64,000 bases of DNA from Pseudomonas sp. HS6. GTDB lineage: Bacteria; Pseudomonadota; Gammaproteobacteria; Pseudomonadales; Pseudomonadaceae. The notes under the pieces are model-generated. The model was not told the DNA's origin, searched no databases, and saw only the letters and a list, made by a program, of their open reading frames with translations. Each line of letters starts with the position of its first letter. Within the stretch, counting starts at the first letter, position 1. Position numbers and translations under genes: made by a program. The DNA lies in assembly GCF_023375815.1 (NCBI RefSeq), contig NZ_CP067412.1, positions 5,952,001 through 6,016,000 of the forward strand. The letters are read 5' to 3'. Of this stretch, positions 8,702-18,360 are shown one piece after another.

Positions 8702-9382
8702 TCAGTGCTTGAGAAACGCGGCCACCTTCTGCGCGGCGGCAGCCAAATGCTGCTCATGCGTAAACCCGGAAACCTTGAGCGGCTTCAAATCATGATCCCC
8801 GGCCGCCAACCAAAACACTTCAATACTCGGCGATAAGGAATACCCTTCGACAGCGTCCCGATTGCCAAGCGCATCCCGCTCGCCCTGAACAATCAGCGTC
8901 CGAGTCTTCAACCCAGCCAAATGCTCAACCCGTGGCTTCTCCGGTTTCCCAACCGCATAAAACGGATACCCCAGACAAACCAATGCATCAGCGCCCAACT
9001 CGTCCGCCAAGAGACTGGCCATCCGCCCCCCCATCGACTTCCCGCCAACCGCCAAAACCCCAGCGACATGACGTCGCACTTCAGCGAAAACCTCACGCCA
9101 GCACTCCTGCAATTTCCCCGCAGGATTCGGCGGCCGCTTAACCCCATCAACCCGCCGCTGCGCCATATAAGGAAACTCAAACCGCAACACGTTGATACCA
9201 AGCCCGGCAAGGCGCCCAGCCATATCGTTCATCCAGTCGCTATCCATCGGCGCCCCCGCCCCATGCGCAAGAATGAGCGTCGCCGAAGCCTCACCAACAG
9301 CGGCATCCCAAAGCCACCCGTGATCCCGCAGGCACTGCGCCCATTGATCCCCGTCAATACTGGCCTTGTGCTGTTTGTCCAT
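8702..9382 (-). CDS. KANL3/Tex30-type alpha/beta hydrolase-like protein
   Basis: A 226-residue protein of the KANL3/Tex30 alpha/beta-hydrolase-like family. Visible landmarks are the oxyanion-loop region ILAHGAGAPMDSDWM, the nucleophile elbow GGKSMGGRMASLLADE (G-K-S-M-G), an acid strand RTLIVQGERDALG and a catalytic-His region WLAAGDHDLKPLK. The start at ATG 9382 has GAGG upstream; longer in-frame extensions lack a ribosome site. It is divergent from the first cco operon, 95 bases away, and the Anr box for that operon lies within its first codons (about residues 8-13). Its substrate is unknown; by recall an orthologue is adjacent to cco2 in other pseudomonads. Confidence 0.8.
   Translation of the reverse strand: MDKQHKASIDGDQWAQCLRDHGWLWDAAVGEASATLILAHGAGAPMDSDWMNDMAGRLAGLGINVLRFEFPYMAQRRVDGVKRPPNPAGKLQECWREVFAEVRRHVAGVLAVGGKSMGGRMASLLADELGADALVCLGYPFYAVGKPEKPRVEHLAGLKTRTLIVQGERDALGNRDAVEGYSLSPSIEVFWLAAGDHDLKPLKVSGFTHEQHLAAAAQKVAAFLKH
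9344..9357 (+). promoter_or_regulatory. Anr/FNR box for the first cco operon
   Basis: TTGAT-CCCC-GTCAA matches the Anr consensus TTGAT-N4-ATCAA with one difference. Its centre is about 127 bases before the ccoN start at 9478 and it lies inside the coding start of the divergent hydrolase gene. A CTATAA at 9405-9410 could be the -10 element. Anr-dependent activation of the cco2 operon is known in P. aeruginosa. Confidence 0.7.
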
Positions 9383-9477
9383 GCTTGCCTCGCTTTTAGT
9401 CTGCCTATAACTCCAGGCGAAGGATTCGCGGCGTTTTCTGCGCGCGCTCACTTCGGCTGAACCGTGGATGGGGAACC

Positions 9478-10902
9478 ATGAACACTTCTATCAGTACCGC
9501 CTACAACTACAAGGTGGTCCGCCAATTCGCCATTATGACGGTGGTGTGGGGCATCGTCGGCATGGGGCTCGGGGTTTTTCTCGCGGCTCAATTGGTCTGG
9601 CCCGAACTCAACTTCAACCTGCCGTGGACCAGCTTCGGACGCCTGCGCCCGCTGCACACCAACGCGGTGATCTTCGCGTTCGGCGGCTGTGCCTTGTTCG
9701 CCAGTTCGTTCTACTCGGTGCAACGCACCTGCCAGACCCAACTGTTTGCGCCGAAAATTGCCGCCTTCTGCTTCTGGGGCTGGCAACTGGTGATCCTGCT
9801 GGCGGCCATCAGCCTGCCGCTGGGTTACACCAGCTCCAAGGAATACGCCGAGCTGGAATGGCCGATCGACATCCTGATCACCATCGTCTGGGTCGCCTAC
9901 GCCATCGTGTTCTTCGGCACGATCATGCAGCGCAAGACCAAGCACATTTATGTGGGCAACTGGTTCTTCGGCGCGTTCATCATCACCGTGGCGATCCTGC
10001 ACATCGTCAACAACCTTGAGTTGCCGGTGAGCTTCACCAAGTCCTACTCGGTGTACGCCGGTGCAACCGACGCGATGGTGCAATGGTGGTACGGCCACAA
10101 CGCCGTAGGCTTTTTCCTCACCGCCGGTTTCCTCGGGATGATGTACTACTTCGTGCCGAAGCAGGCCGAACGTCCGGTGTATTCGTATCGCCTGTCGATC
10201 GTGCACTTCTGGGCGCTGATCACCCTGTACATCTGGGCCGGCCCGCACCACTTGCACTACACCGCGCTGCCGGACTGGGCGCAGTCGCTGGGCATGGTGA
10301 TGTCGCTGGTACTGCTGGCGCCAAGCTGGGGCGGCATGATCAACGGCATGATGACCCTGTCGGGCGCCTGGCATAAGTTGCGCAGCGACCCGATCCTGCG
10401 CTTCCTGGTGGTGTCGCTGGCGTTCTACGGCATGTCGACCTTCGAAGGTCCGATGATGGCGATCAAGACCGTCAACGCCCTCTCCCACTACACCGACTGG
10501 ACCATCGGCCACGTACACGCCGGCGCGCTCGGCTGGGTGGCGATGATTTCCATCGGCGCGCTGTATCACATGATCCCGAAAATCTTCGGCAAAGAGCAGA
10601 TGCACAGCATCGGCCTGATCAACGCGCACTTCTGGCTCGCGACCATCGGCACCGTGCTCTACATCGCTTCGATGTGGGTCAACGGCATCGCCCAGGGCCT
10701 GATGTGGCGTGCGGTGAACGAGGACGGCACGCTGACCTACTCCTTCGTCGAAACCCTGGTGGCCAGCCACCCAGGCTTCGTCGTGCGGCTGATTGGCGGG
10801 GCGATCTTCCTCAGCGGCATGTTCCTGATGGCTTACAACACCTGGCGCACCGTGCGGGCCTCGCAGCCTGCTGACGTCGTTGCTGCCGCGCAGATGGCCT
10901 GA
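9478..10902 (+). CDS. ccoN: cbb3-type cytochrome c oxidase subunit I (first operon, cco2 type)
   Basis: The 474-residue catalytic subunit reduces O2 to water at a high-spin haem b/CuB centre in the inner membrane and pumps protons. It is multi-spanning, with His-rich landmarks [39 protein letters not shown] and [14 protein letters not shown], which carry the haem and CuB ligands of C-family oxidases. It starts the first of two tandem ccoNOQP operons; the Anr box at 9344 and the relative position (further from ccoG) identify it as the low-oxygen-induced copy by analogy with P. aeruginosa cco2. The ATG follows a GGGGAA ribosome site. Confidence 0.96.
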   Translation: MNTSISTAYNYKVVRQFAIMTVVWGIVGMGLGVFLAAQLVWPELNFNLPWTSFGRLRPLHTNAVIFAFGGCALFASSFYSVQRTCQTQLFAPKIAAFCFWGWQLVILLAAISLPLGYTSSKEYAELEWPIDILITIVWVAYAIVFFGTIMQRKTKHIYVGNWFFGAFIITVAILHIVNNLELPVSFTKSYSVYAGATDAMVQWWYGHNAVGFFLTAGFLGMMYYFVPKQAERPVYSYRLSIVHFWALITLYIWAGPHHLHYTALPDWAQSLGMVMSLVLLAPSWGGMINGMMTLSGAWHKLRSDPILRFLVVSLAFYGMSTFEGPMMAIKTVNALSHYTDWTIGHVHAGALGWVAMISIGALYHMIPKIFGKEQMHSIGLINAHFWLATIGTVLYIASMWVNGIAQGLMWRAVNEDGTLTYSFVETLVASHPGFVVRLIGGAIFLSGMFLMAYNTWRTVRASQPADVVAAAQMA

Positions 10903-10912
10903 GGAGTCCGCC

Positions 10913-11521
10913 ATGAAACACGAAACGATTGAAAAGAACGTCGGCCTGCTGATGCTGCTGATGGTGTTCGCCGTGAGCATCGGCGGCCTGACCCAGATCG
11001 TCCCGCTGTTCTTCCAGGACGTGACCAACAAACCGGTGGAAGGCATGAAGCCCTACACCGCGCTGCAACTGGAAGGCCGCGACATCTACATCCGCGAAGG
11101 CTGCGTCGGTTGCCACTCGCAGATGATCCGTCCGTTCCGCGCCGAAACCGAACGCTACGGGCACTATTCGGTGGCCGGCGAGAGCGTGTGGGATCACCCG
11201 TTCCTGTGGGGCTCGAAACGTACCGGTCCGGACCTGGCCCGGGTCGGCGCGCGTTACTCGGATGACTGGCACCGTGCGCACTTGTACAACCCGCGCAACG
11301 TCGTGCCGGAATCGAAAATGCCGGCCTACCCATGGCTGGTCACTCAACCGGTCGACAGCAGCCACACCGAAACCAAGCTCAAGGTCATGCGCACCCTCGG
11401 CGTGCCGTACACCGATGACGACATCAGCGGCGCGGTGGCCAGCCTCAAGGGCAAGACCGAAATGGACGCCCTCGTCTCCTACCTGCAAGTGCTTGGCACT
11501 GCGATCAAGAGCAAGAGGTGA
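10913..11521 (+). CDS. ccoO: cbb3-type cytochrome c oxidase subunit II (first operon)
   Basis: A 202-residue membrane-anchored mono-haem cytochrome c. One N-terminal transmembrane helix ([21 protein letters not shown]) precedes the haem c motif C64-V-G-C67-H68, followed by [18 protein letters not shown]. It passes electrons from CcoP to the CcoN haem b. It begins 10 bases after ccoN with the ribosome site GAGGAG, and is followed 5 bases later by ccoQ. The ATG at 10913 is preferred over an upstream in-frame start that would overlap ccoN. Confidence 0.95.
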   Translation: MKHETIEKNVGLLMLLMVFAVSIGGLTQIVPLFFQDVTNKPVEGMKPYTALQLEGRDIYIREGCVGCHSQMIRPFRAETERYGHYSVAGESVWDHPFLWGSKRTGPDLARVGARYSDDWHRAHLYNPRNVVPESKMPAYPWLVTQPVDSSHTETKLKVMRTLGVPYTDDDISGAVASLKGKTEMDALVSYLQVLGTAIKSKR

Positions 11522-11526
11522 GCCCG

Positions 11527-11724
11527 ATGGTCATTGAAATGAGCGCGGGCCTCATACGAGGCCTCGGCACGGTCGTGGTGTTCGTGGCCTTCGTCGGCCT
11601 GACCCTGTGGGTGTTCAACCGCAAGCGCACGCCGGAATTCGCCGAAGCGCGCCTGCTGCCGTTTGCCGACGAGCCGCAACCCGACACTACCCAAGCTAAT
11701 GAAACAAGGAGTACCCGGCCATGA
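11527..11724 (+). CDS. ccoQ: cbb3-type oxidase small subunit (first operon)
   Basis: A 65-residue single-span protein ([20 protein letters not shown]) with a charged C-terminal tail, of the CcoQ/FixQ family, which stabilises the oxidase. The ATG at 11527 has AGAGGTG at good distance; a GTG nine bases earlier is less likely. Its stop overlaps the ccoP start in an ATGA arrangement, indicating translational coupling. Confidence 0.9.
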   Translation: MVIEMSAGLIRGLGTVVVFVAFVGLTLWVFNRKRTPEFAEARLLPFADEPQPDTTQANETRSTRP

Positions 11725-12674
11725 CCACCTTCTGGAGTACGTGGATCTGCGTACTGACCATCGGCAGCCTGATCGGCCTGACCTGGCTGCTGGTCGGCAC
11801 CCGTCGGGGCGAAACCAAGGGCAGCGTCGACCAGACCATGGGCCACAGCTTCGACGGCATCGAGGAGTACGACAACCCGCTGCCGCAGTGGTGGTTCATG
11901 CTGTTCGCCGGCACGCTGGTGTTTTCCGTGGGCTATCTGATCCTTTACCCGGGCCTGGGCAACTGGAAAGGCATCCTGCCCGGCTACGAGGACGGCTGGA
12001 CCGGCGTCCACGAGTGGGAAAAGGAAATGAGCAAGGCTGACGCCAAGTTCGGGCCGATCTTCGCCAAATTCGCCGCCATGCCGGTGGAAGAAGTGGCGAA
12101 GGATCCGCAGGCGCTGAAAATGGGTGGCCGTCTGTTCGCCTCCAACTGCTCGGTGTGCCACGGCTCGGATGCCAAGGGCGCCTTCGGCTTCCCCAACCTC
12201 GCCGACCAGGACTGGCGTTGGGGCGGCAGTGCCGAGACGATCAAGACCACCATCATGGGTGGCCGGGTCGCGGCGATGCCGGCCTGGGGCGAGTCACTCG
12301 GTGAGGCGGGGGTGAAAAACGTCGCGGCGTACGTGCGTCACGAACTGGCCGGGCTGCCACTGCCGGCGGACAACAAGGCGGACCTGCAAGCAGGACAGCA
12401 GACGTTCAGCACCATGTGCGTAGCCTGTCATGGGGCAACCGGCCAGGGCACTGAAGCCATGGGTGCGCCGAATCTGACGCACCCGGCCGGATTCATCTAT
12501 GGCACCAGCCTGACTCAGCTTGAGCAGACCATTCGCCATGGCCGTCAGGGCCACATGCCGGCTCAGAACGAGCTGCTGGGCAACGATAAAGTGCAATTGC
12601 TGGCGGCTTATGTGTACAGCTTGAGCCATGGATTGAATACAGAAAAACTGATTACTGAAGACAACAAACAGTAA
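11721..12674 (+). CDS. ccoP: cbb3-type oxidase di-haem subunit III (first operon)
   Basis: A 317-residue cytochrome c subunit with an N-terminal anchor, the conserved [17 protein letters not shown] segment, a second hydrophobic segment and two haem c motifs, C143-SVC-H147 and C233-VAC-H237. It receives electrons from soluble c-type cytochromes and hands them to CcoO. It closes the first cco operon; a GC-rich hairpin follows at 12689. Compared with the second copy it lacks about 14 residues (around [15 protein letters not shown]) after the LLPGY segment. Confidence 0.95.
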   Translation: MTTFWSTWICVLTIGSLIGLTWLLVGTRRGETKGSVDQTMGHSFDGIEEYDNPLPQWWFMLFAGTLVFSVGYLILYPGLGNWKGILPGYEDGWTGVHEWEKEMSKADAKFGPIFAKFAAMPVEEVAKDPQALKMGGRLFASNCSVCHGSDAKGAFGFPNLADQDWRWGGSAETIKTTIMGGRVAAMPAWGESLGEAGVKNVAAYVRHELAGLPLPADNKADLQAGQQTFSTMCVACHGATGQGTEAMGAPNLTHPAGFIYGTSLTQLEQTIRHGRQGHMPAQNELLGNDKVQLLAAYVYSLSHGLNTEKLITEDNKQ

Positions 12675-12688
12675 TCATTGAGTACAAC

Positions 12689-12718
12689 ACTGCCGCACGT
12701 TTCCAGTGCGGCAGTTTC
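12689..12718 (+). terminator. Terminator-like hairpin after the first cco operon
   Basis: ACTGCCGCAC and GTGCGGCAGT form a perfect 10-bp stem with a 7-base loop, 15 bases after the ccoP stop, followed by only a short T run, so termination may be partial. Confidence 0.65.
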
Positions 12719-13155
12719 CAGCCTCTTTGCGACGCATTGTCGCACCCCTTCACACCCTCTCCTTTCAGTTACCCGGATTCGGGTCTACGCTTGCTCGATG
12801 CGGACTGGCCCGTGCCGGTTCCAGGTCGACCCTGAGCGAGGCGTTGAACGAATCGGCTGACTGACATGGCCGCAAAGGCCGGTAGATACCGGCTGTCGTG
12901 CCGATTACCGTCCGTCACCCGAACCGAGCGTTCGAACACACCCCGTTACATCCGACCGGGACCCCTCGCTTTTTTCGTCCGCTGCGACATTTTGCCCGAG
13001 GGCAATTTTGTCCTTACGCGGCGCATGGAAAGGCCGCAGAATCAGCGTTGGAAAGCATTGACCCAGGTCATGGCGCGTTGCATTGACCCCCTGCTTTCTA
13101 CATACTTGCGGCCGATTTTAATCCTAATAAAACACCCAAACCGTGGAACCTTAGA
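12719..13155. other. Intergenic region between the two cco operons
   Basis: About 440 bases without a convincing gene; two small frames cross it but lack ribosome sites and family resemblance. It must carry the promoter of the second cco operon. At 13058-13071 TTGAC-CCAG-GTCAT resembles an Anr box but differs at three positions, in keeping with a weakly Anr-dependent or constitutive promoter. Confidence 0.5.
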
Positions 13156-14598
13156 ATGAGCACAGCAATCAGTCCGACTGCTTATAACTATAAGGTAGTC
13201 CGCCAGTTCGCCATCATGACGGTGGTCTGGGGGATCCTTGGCATGGGGCTCGGTGTCTTCATCGCCTCGCAACTGGTCTGGCCGGAGTTGAACTTCGGTC
13301 TGCCGTGGACGAGCTTTGGACGCCTGCGCCCGTTGCACACAAACCTGGTGATTTTCGCCTTCGGTGGTTGTGCACTGTTTGCCACTTCCTACTATGTCGT
13401 GCAGCGAACCTGCCAGACGCGACTGATTTCCGACAGCCTCGCGGCCTTCACCTTCTGGGGATGGCAAGCGGTCATCGTCGGCGCGATCATTACCTTGCCG
13501 CTGGGTTACACCACCACCAAGGAATACGCGGAACTGGAATGGCCCCTCGCCATTTTGCTGGCCATTGTCTGGGTCACTTACGGTCTGGTGTTCTTCGGCA
13601 CCATCACCAAGCGCAAGACCAAGCACATCTACGTGGGTAACTGGTTCTACGGCGCGTTCATCGTCGTGACGGCGATGCTGCATATCGTCAACCACGCCTC
13701 GCTGCCGGTCAGTTTCTTCAAGTCCTACTCGGCCTACGCCGGTGCGACCGACGCGATGATCCAATGGTGGTACGGCCACAACGCCGTGGGCTTCTTCCTG
13801 ACCACCGGTTTCCTGGGGATGATGTACTACTTCGTGCCGAAACAGGCCGAACGTCCGATCTACTCCTATCGCCTGTCGATCGTGCACTTCTGGGCACTGA
13901 TCACCCTGTACATCTGGGCCGGCCCGCACCACCTGCACTACACCGCACTGCCGGACTGGGCACAATCGCTGGGCATGGCCATGTCGATCATCCTGCTGGC
14001 ACCAAGCTGGGGCGGCATGATCAACGGCATGATGACCCTGTCGGGCGCCTGGCATAAGCTGCGCACCGACCCGATCCTGCGCTTCCTCGTGGTTTCGCTG
14101 GCGTTCTACGGCATGTCGACCTTCGAAGGTCCGATGATGGCGATCAAGACCGTCAACTCGCTCTCGCACTACACCGACTGGACCATCGGCCACGTACACG
14201 CCGGCGCGCTCGGCTGGGTAGCGATGATCTCGATCGGCGCGATCTACCACATGATCCCGAAACTGTTCGGCCGAGCGCAGATGCACAGCGTCGGTCTGAT
14301 CAACGCACACTTCTGGCTCGCGACCATCGGTACCGTGCTGTACATCGCTTCGATGTGGGTCAACGGCATCACTCAAGGCCTGATGTGGCGTGCAATCAAC
14401 GACGACGGCACCCTCACCTACTCGTTCGTCGAAGCGCTGCAGGCCAGCCACCCTGGCTACATCGTTCGTGCCCTGGGCGGTGCGTTCTTCGCCAGCGGCA
14501 TGTTCCTGATGGCCTACAACGTGTGGCGCACCGTTCGCGCCTCGGACCCGGCTGAAGCTGAAGCCGCCGCCAAGATCGCCGTAGTTGGAGCTCACTGA
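13156..14598 (+). CDS. ccoN: cbb3-type cytochrome c oxidase subunit I (second operon, cco1 type)
   Basis: A 480-residue paralogue of the subunit at 9478, with the same haem and CuB His landmarks ([38 protein letters not shown]). Differences cluster near the N-terminus, the [16 protein letters not shown] region and the C-terminal tail, while the centre is nearly identical also at DNA level. It is the copy nearer ccoG and has no clear Anr box, as for the constitutive cco1 operon of P. aeruginosa. The stop overlaps the ccoO start (TGATG). Confidence 0.96.
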   Translation: MSTAISPTAYNYKVVRQFAIMTVVWGILGMGLGVFIASQLVWPELNFGLPWTSFGRLRPLHTNLVIFAFGGCALFATSYYVVQRTCQTRLISDSLAAFTFWGWQAVIVGAIITLPLGYTTTKEYAELEWPLAILLAIVWVTYGLVFFGTITKRKTKHIYVGNWFYGAFIVVTAMLHIVNHASLPVSFFKSYSAYAGATDAMIQWWYGHNAVGFFLTTGFLGMMYYFVPKQAERPIYSYRLSIVHFWALITLYIWAGPHHLHYTALPDWAQSLGMAMSIILLAPSWGGMINGMMTLSGAWHKLRTDPILRFLVVSLAFYGMSTFEGPMMAIKTVNSLSHYTDWTIGHVHAGALGWVAMISIGAIYHMIPKLFGRAQMHSVGLINAHFWLATIGTVLYIASMWVNGITQGLMWRAINDDGTLTYSFVEALQASHPGYIVRALGGAFFASGMFLMAYNVWRTVRASDPAEAEAAAKIAVVGAH

Positions 14599-15206
14599 TG
14601 AAGCATGAAGCTGTCGAGAAGAATATTGGCCTGCTGGCCTTCTTCATGGTCATCGCCGTCAGCGTCGGTGGCCTGACCCAAATCGTTCCGCTGTTTTTCC
14701 AGGACGTCACCAACAAGCCGGTCGAAGGCATGAAGCCGCGTACCGCCCTTGAACTGGAAGGCCGCGACGTTTACATCGCCAACGGCTGTGTCGGCTGCCA
14801 CTCGCAGATGATCCGTCCGTTCCGTGCCGAAACCGAACGCTACGGCCACTACTCGGTCGCCGGTGAAAGCGTCTGGGATCACCCGTTCCTGTGGGGTTCC
14901 AAGCGTACCGGCCCGGACCTGGCCCGTGTCGGCGGTCGTTACTCCGATGACTGGCAGCGTGCGCACTTGTACAACCCGCGCAACGTCGTGCCTGAGTCGA
15001 AAATGCCGGCTTACCCGTTCCTCGTGGAAAACAAGCTCGACGGCAAAGACACGGCCAAGAAAATGGAAGTGTTGCGCACGCTCGGCGTCCCTTACACCGA
15101 CGAAGACATTGCCGGTGCAAAAGACGCTGTGAAGGGTAAAACCGAAATGGACGCGCTGGTGGCCTATCTGCAAGGCCTGGGCACCATCATCAAAAGCAAA
15201 CGGTGA
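14598..15206 (+). CDS. ccoO: cbb3-type cytochrome c oxidase subunit II (second operon)
   Basis: A 202-residue mono-haem subunit with an N-terminal anchor and the haem motif CVGCH in [20 protein letters not shown], paralogous to the protein at 10913. Its ATG overlaps the ccoN stop by one base, so the two are translationally coupled. The most divergent part is the segment after [19 protein letters not shown]. Confidence 0.95.
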   Translation: MKHEAVEKNIGLLAFFMVIAVSVGGLTQIVPLFFQDVTNKPVEGMKPRTALELEGRDVYIANGCVGCHSQMIRPFRAETERYGHYSVAGESVWDHPFLWGSKRTGPDLARVGGRYSDDWQRAHLYNPRNVVPESKMPAYPFLVENKLDGKDTAKKMEVLRTLGVPYTDEDIAGAKDAVKGKTEMDALVAYLQGLGTIIKSKR

Positions 15207-15211
15207 TCTGG

Positions 15212-15397
15212 ATGGATATCGGGATGATTCGAGGCCTGGGCACCGTTGTCGTGATGGTTGCCTTCATCGGTCTGGCGTTGTGGGTGTTCAGCCCCAAGCG
15301 CAAGTCGGAGTTTGAAGACGCGACCTTGCTGCCCTTCGCGGATGATCCCGAAGCCATCAAGCACGTCGAGCAAGCTTCTAGGAGTAACAAAGAATGA
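15212..15397 (+). CDS. ccoQ: cbb3-type oxidase small subunit (second operon)
   Basis: A 61-residue single-span protein ([20 protein letters not shown]) with a polar tail ending in SRSNKE, of the CcoQ family. The ATG at 15212 is chosen by alignment with the first-operon copy; a GTG nine bases upstream is possible. The stop overlaps the ccoP start (ATGA-type overlap). Confidence 0.88.
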   Translation: MDIGMIRGLGTVVVMVAFIGLALWVFSPKRKSEFEDATLLPFADDPEAIKHVEQASRSNKE

Positions 15398-16377
15398 CTA
15401 CATTCTGGAGTCTGTACGTCACAGTCCTCAGTCTCGGTACGATCTTTTCCCTGACCTGGCTGTTGCTGTCGACCCGCAAGGGTCAGCGCGCCGAGCAGAC
15501 CGACGAGACGGTCGGCCACTCCTTCGACGGGATCGAGGAGTACGACAACCCGCTGCCGAAATGGTGGTTCATGCTGTTCGTGGGCACCATCGTCTTCGCT
15601 CTGGGTTATCTGGTGCTGTACCCGGGTCTGGGCAACTGGAAAGGTCTGTTGCCGGGCTACAACTACCTCGATAACGACAAGCAGACCGCGTTCGCCAACG
15701 GCCAGACCGGCTGGACCGGCGTTCACGAGTGGGAAAAGGAAATGGCTCGTTCGGATGCCAAGTTCGGTCCGATCTTCGCCAAGTTCGCGGCCATGCCGAT
15801 CGAAGAAGTCGCGAAGGATCCGCAAGCCCTGAAGATGGGAGGCCGTCTGTTCGCCTCCAACTGCTCGGTCTGCCACGGTTCCGACGCCAAGGGCGCTTAT
15901 GGCTTCCCTAACCTGACCGACGCCGACTGGCGCTGGGGCGGCGAGCCGGAAACCATCAAGACCACCATCATGGGCGGTCGTCACGCCGTGATGCCGGCCT
16001 GGGCTGAAGTGATCGGTGAGCAAGGCGTGGCCGACGTGGCGGCATTCGTGCTGACCAACCTCGATGGCCGCAAGCTGCCGGAAGGTACTAAGGCAGATCC
16101 GGCCAACGGCCAGAAACTGTTCGCCGCCAACTGCGTGGCCTGCCACGGTCCGGAAGGCAAAGGCACGCCAGCAATGGGCGCCCCTAACCTGACCCACCCG
16201 GCTGCATTCATCTACGGTTCGAGCTTTGCCCAACTGCAGCAGACCATCCGTTATGGCCGTCAGGGCCAGATGCCTGCTCAGGAACAACTGCAAGGCAACG
16301 ACAAGGTTCACCTGCTGGCGGCTTATGTTTACAGCCTGTCCCACGGTGAAAAACCAGCGGAAGCCGAGGCGCAGTAA
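15394..16377 (+). CDS. ccoP: cbb3-type oxidase di-haem subunit III (second operon)
   Basis: A 327-residue subunit with an N-terminal anchor, [17 protein letters not shown], a second hydrophobic segment and two haem c motifs CSVCH and CVACH. It carries an extra segment around [12 protein letters not shown] compared with the first copy. It ends the second operon and is followed by a strong terminator at 16401. Confidence 0.95.
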   Translation: MTTFWSLYVTVLSLGTIFSLTWLLLSTRKGQRAEQTDETVGHSFDGIEEYDNPLPKWWFMLFVGTIVFALGYLVLYPGLGNWKGLLPGYNYLDNDKQTAFANGQTGWTGVHEWEKEMARSDAKFGPIFAKFAAMPIEEVAKDPQALKMGGRLFASNCSVCHGSDAKGAYGFPNLTDADWRWGGEPETIKTTIMGGRHAVMPAWAEVIGEQGVADVAAFVLTNLDGRKLPEGTKADPANGQKLFAANCVACHGPEGKGTPAMGAPNLTHPAAFIYGSSFAQLQQTIRYGRQGQMPAQEQLQGNDKVHLLAAYVYSLSHGEKPAEAEAQ

Positions 16378-16400
16378 GGCCAACGCTTGAAGCAAAAAAA

Positions 16401-16435
16401 GGCCCCGTCAGTTAGAACTGACGGGGTCTTTTTGT
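16401..16435 (+). terminator. Rho-independent terminator of the second cco operon
   Basis: CCCCGTCAGTT and AACTGACGGGG form a perfect stem; TCTTTTTG follows. It starts 23 bases after the ccoP stop, separating the oxidase operon from ccoG. Confidence 0.9.
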
Positions 16436-16515
16436 TTGGGCAGTGGCACAAACCTGATTGCGCTCGAGTGAAATGCTGAATACCTTGAACCCAAGCCAAT
16501 TCAGCGGAGGCGAAT

Positions 16516-16728
16516 ATGGACAACGGTTCAGAATATTGTTCAAAAAAACGAATACCGAGTGCGCAACCTCCGCAGCCGAATACGTATTCCGGACTTACTC
16601 TGGCGGACTCCACGCCCTCTGTCGCCAGGGAGCAGCCGACGATCGTCGATCTGTTGCGCATGCCTGAAAACACCATAAGGTTTCGTAGCAAACGCGCGAT
16701 AATCCTCACAAGGCATGCCTTCGACTGA
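16516..16728 (+). CDS. Possible small hypothetical protein, 70 residues
   Basis: An ATG frame with an ideal ribosome site (GGAGG, five-base spacer) in the 550-base gap between ccoP and ccoG. The product starts MDNGSEYCSKKRIPSA and ends IILTRHAFD; no family is recognised. Base composition is less GC-rich than the neighbours and codon use is not clearly coding. The N-terminal DNGSEY resembles an integrase motif by chance only, since no other transposase sequence surrounds it. Confidence 0.3.
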   Translation: MDNGSEYCSKKRIPSAQPPQPNTYSGLTLADSTPSVAREQPTIVDLLRMPENTIRFRSKRAIILTRHAFD

Positions 16729-16764
16729 CCTGCCTGAGACGAAAATTCGTCCATACTCCACAAG

Positions 16765-16799
16765 TCAATTGATTCAGGTCATTACACCATCAATTGATT
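16765..16799. promoter_or_regulatory. Twin TCAATTGATT sites and Anr-like box before ccoG
   Basis: The 10-mer TCAATTGATT occurs at 16765 and again at 16790, 25 bp apart. The first copy overlaps TTGAT-TCAG-GTCAT (16769-16782), an Anr-like site with two differences from TTGAT-N4-ATCAA. It lies about 155 bases before the ccoG start. Anr control of ccoGHIS is plausible. Confidence 0.4.
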
Positions 16800-16930
16800 T
16801 CCCCCAACGCGACCAAAGGTCGCACCCGTTCGTCGGCATGACAGGCGTATCATTGCGCCACTGCAACACCCCTTTTTGACCCCGGCCGGCACGTATCGAC
16901 CGAGGCATTTTTCCACTGCCGTGGGATGCA

Positions 16931-18349
16931 ATGATGAGTAATCAGATTCCGGTACACGACGTCACGCCCCCCAACAAGAACGCGAACAACAGCGTCGACC
17001 TTTACGCCTCTCGAGAAAAAATCTACACCCGTGCTTTCACCGGTCTGTTCCGCAATCTGCGGATGATGGGCGGCGCTGCCTTGTTCCTGTTGTATTTCGG
17101 AACGGTGTGGCTGAACTGGGGCGGCCATCAGGCGGTGTGGTGGAACCTGCCGGAACGCAAATTCTTCATTTTCGGCGCGACCTTCTGGCCGCAGGATTTC
17201 ATTCTGCTCTCGGGTCTGTTGATCATTGCCGCGTTCGGCCTGTTCTTCATCACCGTGTATGCCGGCCGGGTCTGGTGTGGCTATACCTGTCCGCAAAGCG
17301 TGTGGACGTGGATTTTCATGTGGTGCGAAAAGGTCACCGAAGGCGACCGCAACCAGCGCATCAAGCTCGACAAGGCGCCGATGAGCGCCAACAAGTTCCT
17401 GCGTAAACTTTCCAAGCACGCGCTGTGGCTGCTGATCGGTTTCGTCACCGGCATGACCTTTGTCGGCTACTTCTCGCCGATCCGCGAACTGGTGTTCGAA
17501 TTTTTCACCGGCCAGGCCGATGGCTGGTCGTATTTCTGGGTCGGTTTCTTCACCCTTGCCACCTACGGCAACGCCGGCTGGTTGCGCGAGCAGGTGTGCA
17601 TCTACATGTGTCCGTACGCGCGTTTCCAGAGCGTGATGTTCGACAAAGACACGCTGATCGTTTCCTACGACCCGCGTCGCGGCGAAAGCCGTGGCCCGCG
17701 CAAGAAAGGCGTCGACTACAAGGCCCAGGGGCTGGGCGACTGCATCGACTGCACCATGTGCGTTCAGGTCTGCCCGACCGGCATCGACATCCGCGACGGT
17801 CTGCAGATCGAGTGCATCGGCTGCGCCGCCTGCATCGACGCCTGCGACAGCATCATGGACAAGATGGATTACCCGCGCGGACTGATCAGCTACACCACCG
17901 AACACAACCTGTCCGGCCAGAAGACTCATAAACTGCGTCCACGCCTGATCGGCTATGCCGTGGTGCTGCTGGCGATGATCAGTCTGCTGGTGACGGCCTT
18001 CTTCATGCGTTCGCTGGTAGGTTTCGACGTCAGCAAGGACCGCGTGCTGTACCGTGAAAACGCGGAAGGTCGAATCGAAAACGTCTACAGCCTGAAGATC
18101 ATGAACAAGGATCAGCGCGACCACACCTACCTGCTGGAAGCCGCCGGGTTGCCGGACCTGCGCCTGCAAGGCAAGCGCGAGATCAAGGTGCCGGCCGGGG
18201 AAATCTTCAGCATGCCGGTCGAATTGTCGAGCGCACCCGAACAACTGCCGTCGAGCACCAACGAGGTGAAGTTCATCCTCAAGGATGCCGATGACGACAA
18301 CGTCCACGTTGAAGCCAAGAGCCGGTTCATCGGCCCACAAAATCGTTGA
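16931..18349 (+). CDS. ccoG: Cytochrome c oxidase accessory protein CcoG
   Basis: A 472-residue membrane iron-sulfur protein needed for cbb3 oxidase assembly, proposed to reduce copper for CuB insertion. Landmarks are transmembrane segments near residues 45, 90, 165 and 335, the CGYTCPQSVWTWIFMW motif, a second CMCPYARFQ site and a polyferredoxin pair CIDCTMCVQVCP and CIGCAACIDACD (about residues 271-315), with a C-terminal Ig-like periplasmic domain. It starts the ccoGHIS operon; ccoH follows 11 bases after the stop. A second ATG directly after the first (16934) is equally possible. Confidence 0.95.
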   Translation: MMSNQIPVHDVTPPNKNANNSVDLYASREKIYTRAFTGLFRNLRMMGGAALFLLYFGTVWLNWGGHQAVWWNLPERKFFIFGATFWPQDFILLSGLLIIAAFGLFFITVYAGRVWCGYTCPQSVWTWIFMWCEKVTEGDRNQRIKLDKAPMSANKFLRKLSKHALWLLIGFVTGMTFVGYFSPIRELVFEFFTGQADGWSYFWVGFFTLATYGNAGWLREQVCIYMCPYARFQSVMFDKDTLIVSYDPRRGESRGPRKKGVDYKAQGLGDCIDCTMCVQVCPTGIDIRDGLQIECIGCAACIDACDSIMDKMDYPRGLISYTTEHNLSGQKTHKLRPRLIGYAVVLLAMISLLVTAFFMRSLVGFDVSKDRVLYRENAEGRIENVYSLKIMNKDQRDHTYLLEAAGLPDLRLQGKREIKVPAGEIFSMPVELSSAPEQLPSSTNEVKFILKDADDDNVHVEAKSRFIGPQNR

Positions 18350-18360
18350 GAGAACTGAAC

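Noticed and set aside
13058..13071. Anr box before the second ccoN
   Set aside because: TTGAC-CCAG-GTCAT differs from the consensus at three places, and this operon is expected to be constitutive.
12678..13159. Small plus-strand frames between the cco operons
   Set aside because: No ribosome sites, no family resemblance and overlap with the expected promoter region.
16516..16560. DNGSEY motif as a transposase remnant
   Set aside because: It matches the integrase motif only over six residues; no further transposase sequence, inverted repeats or duplications are around it.
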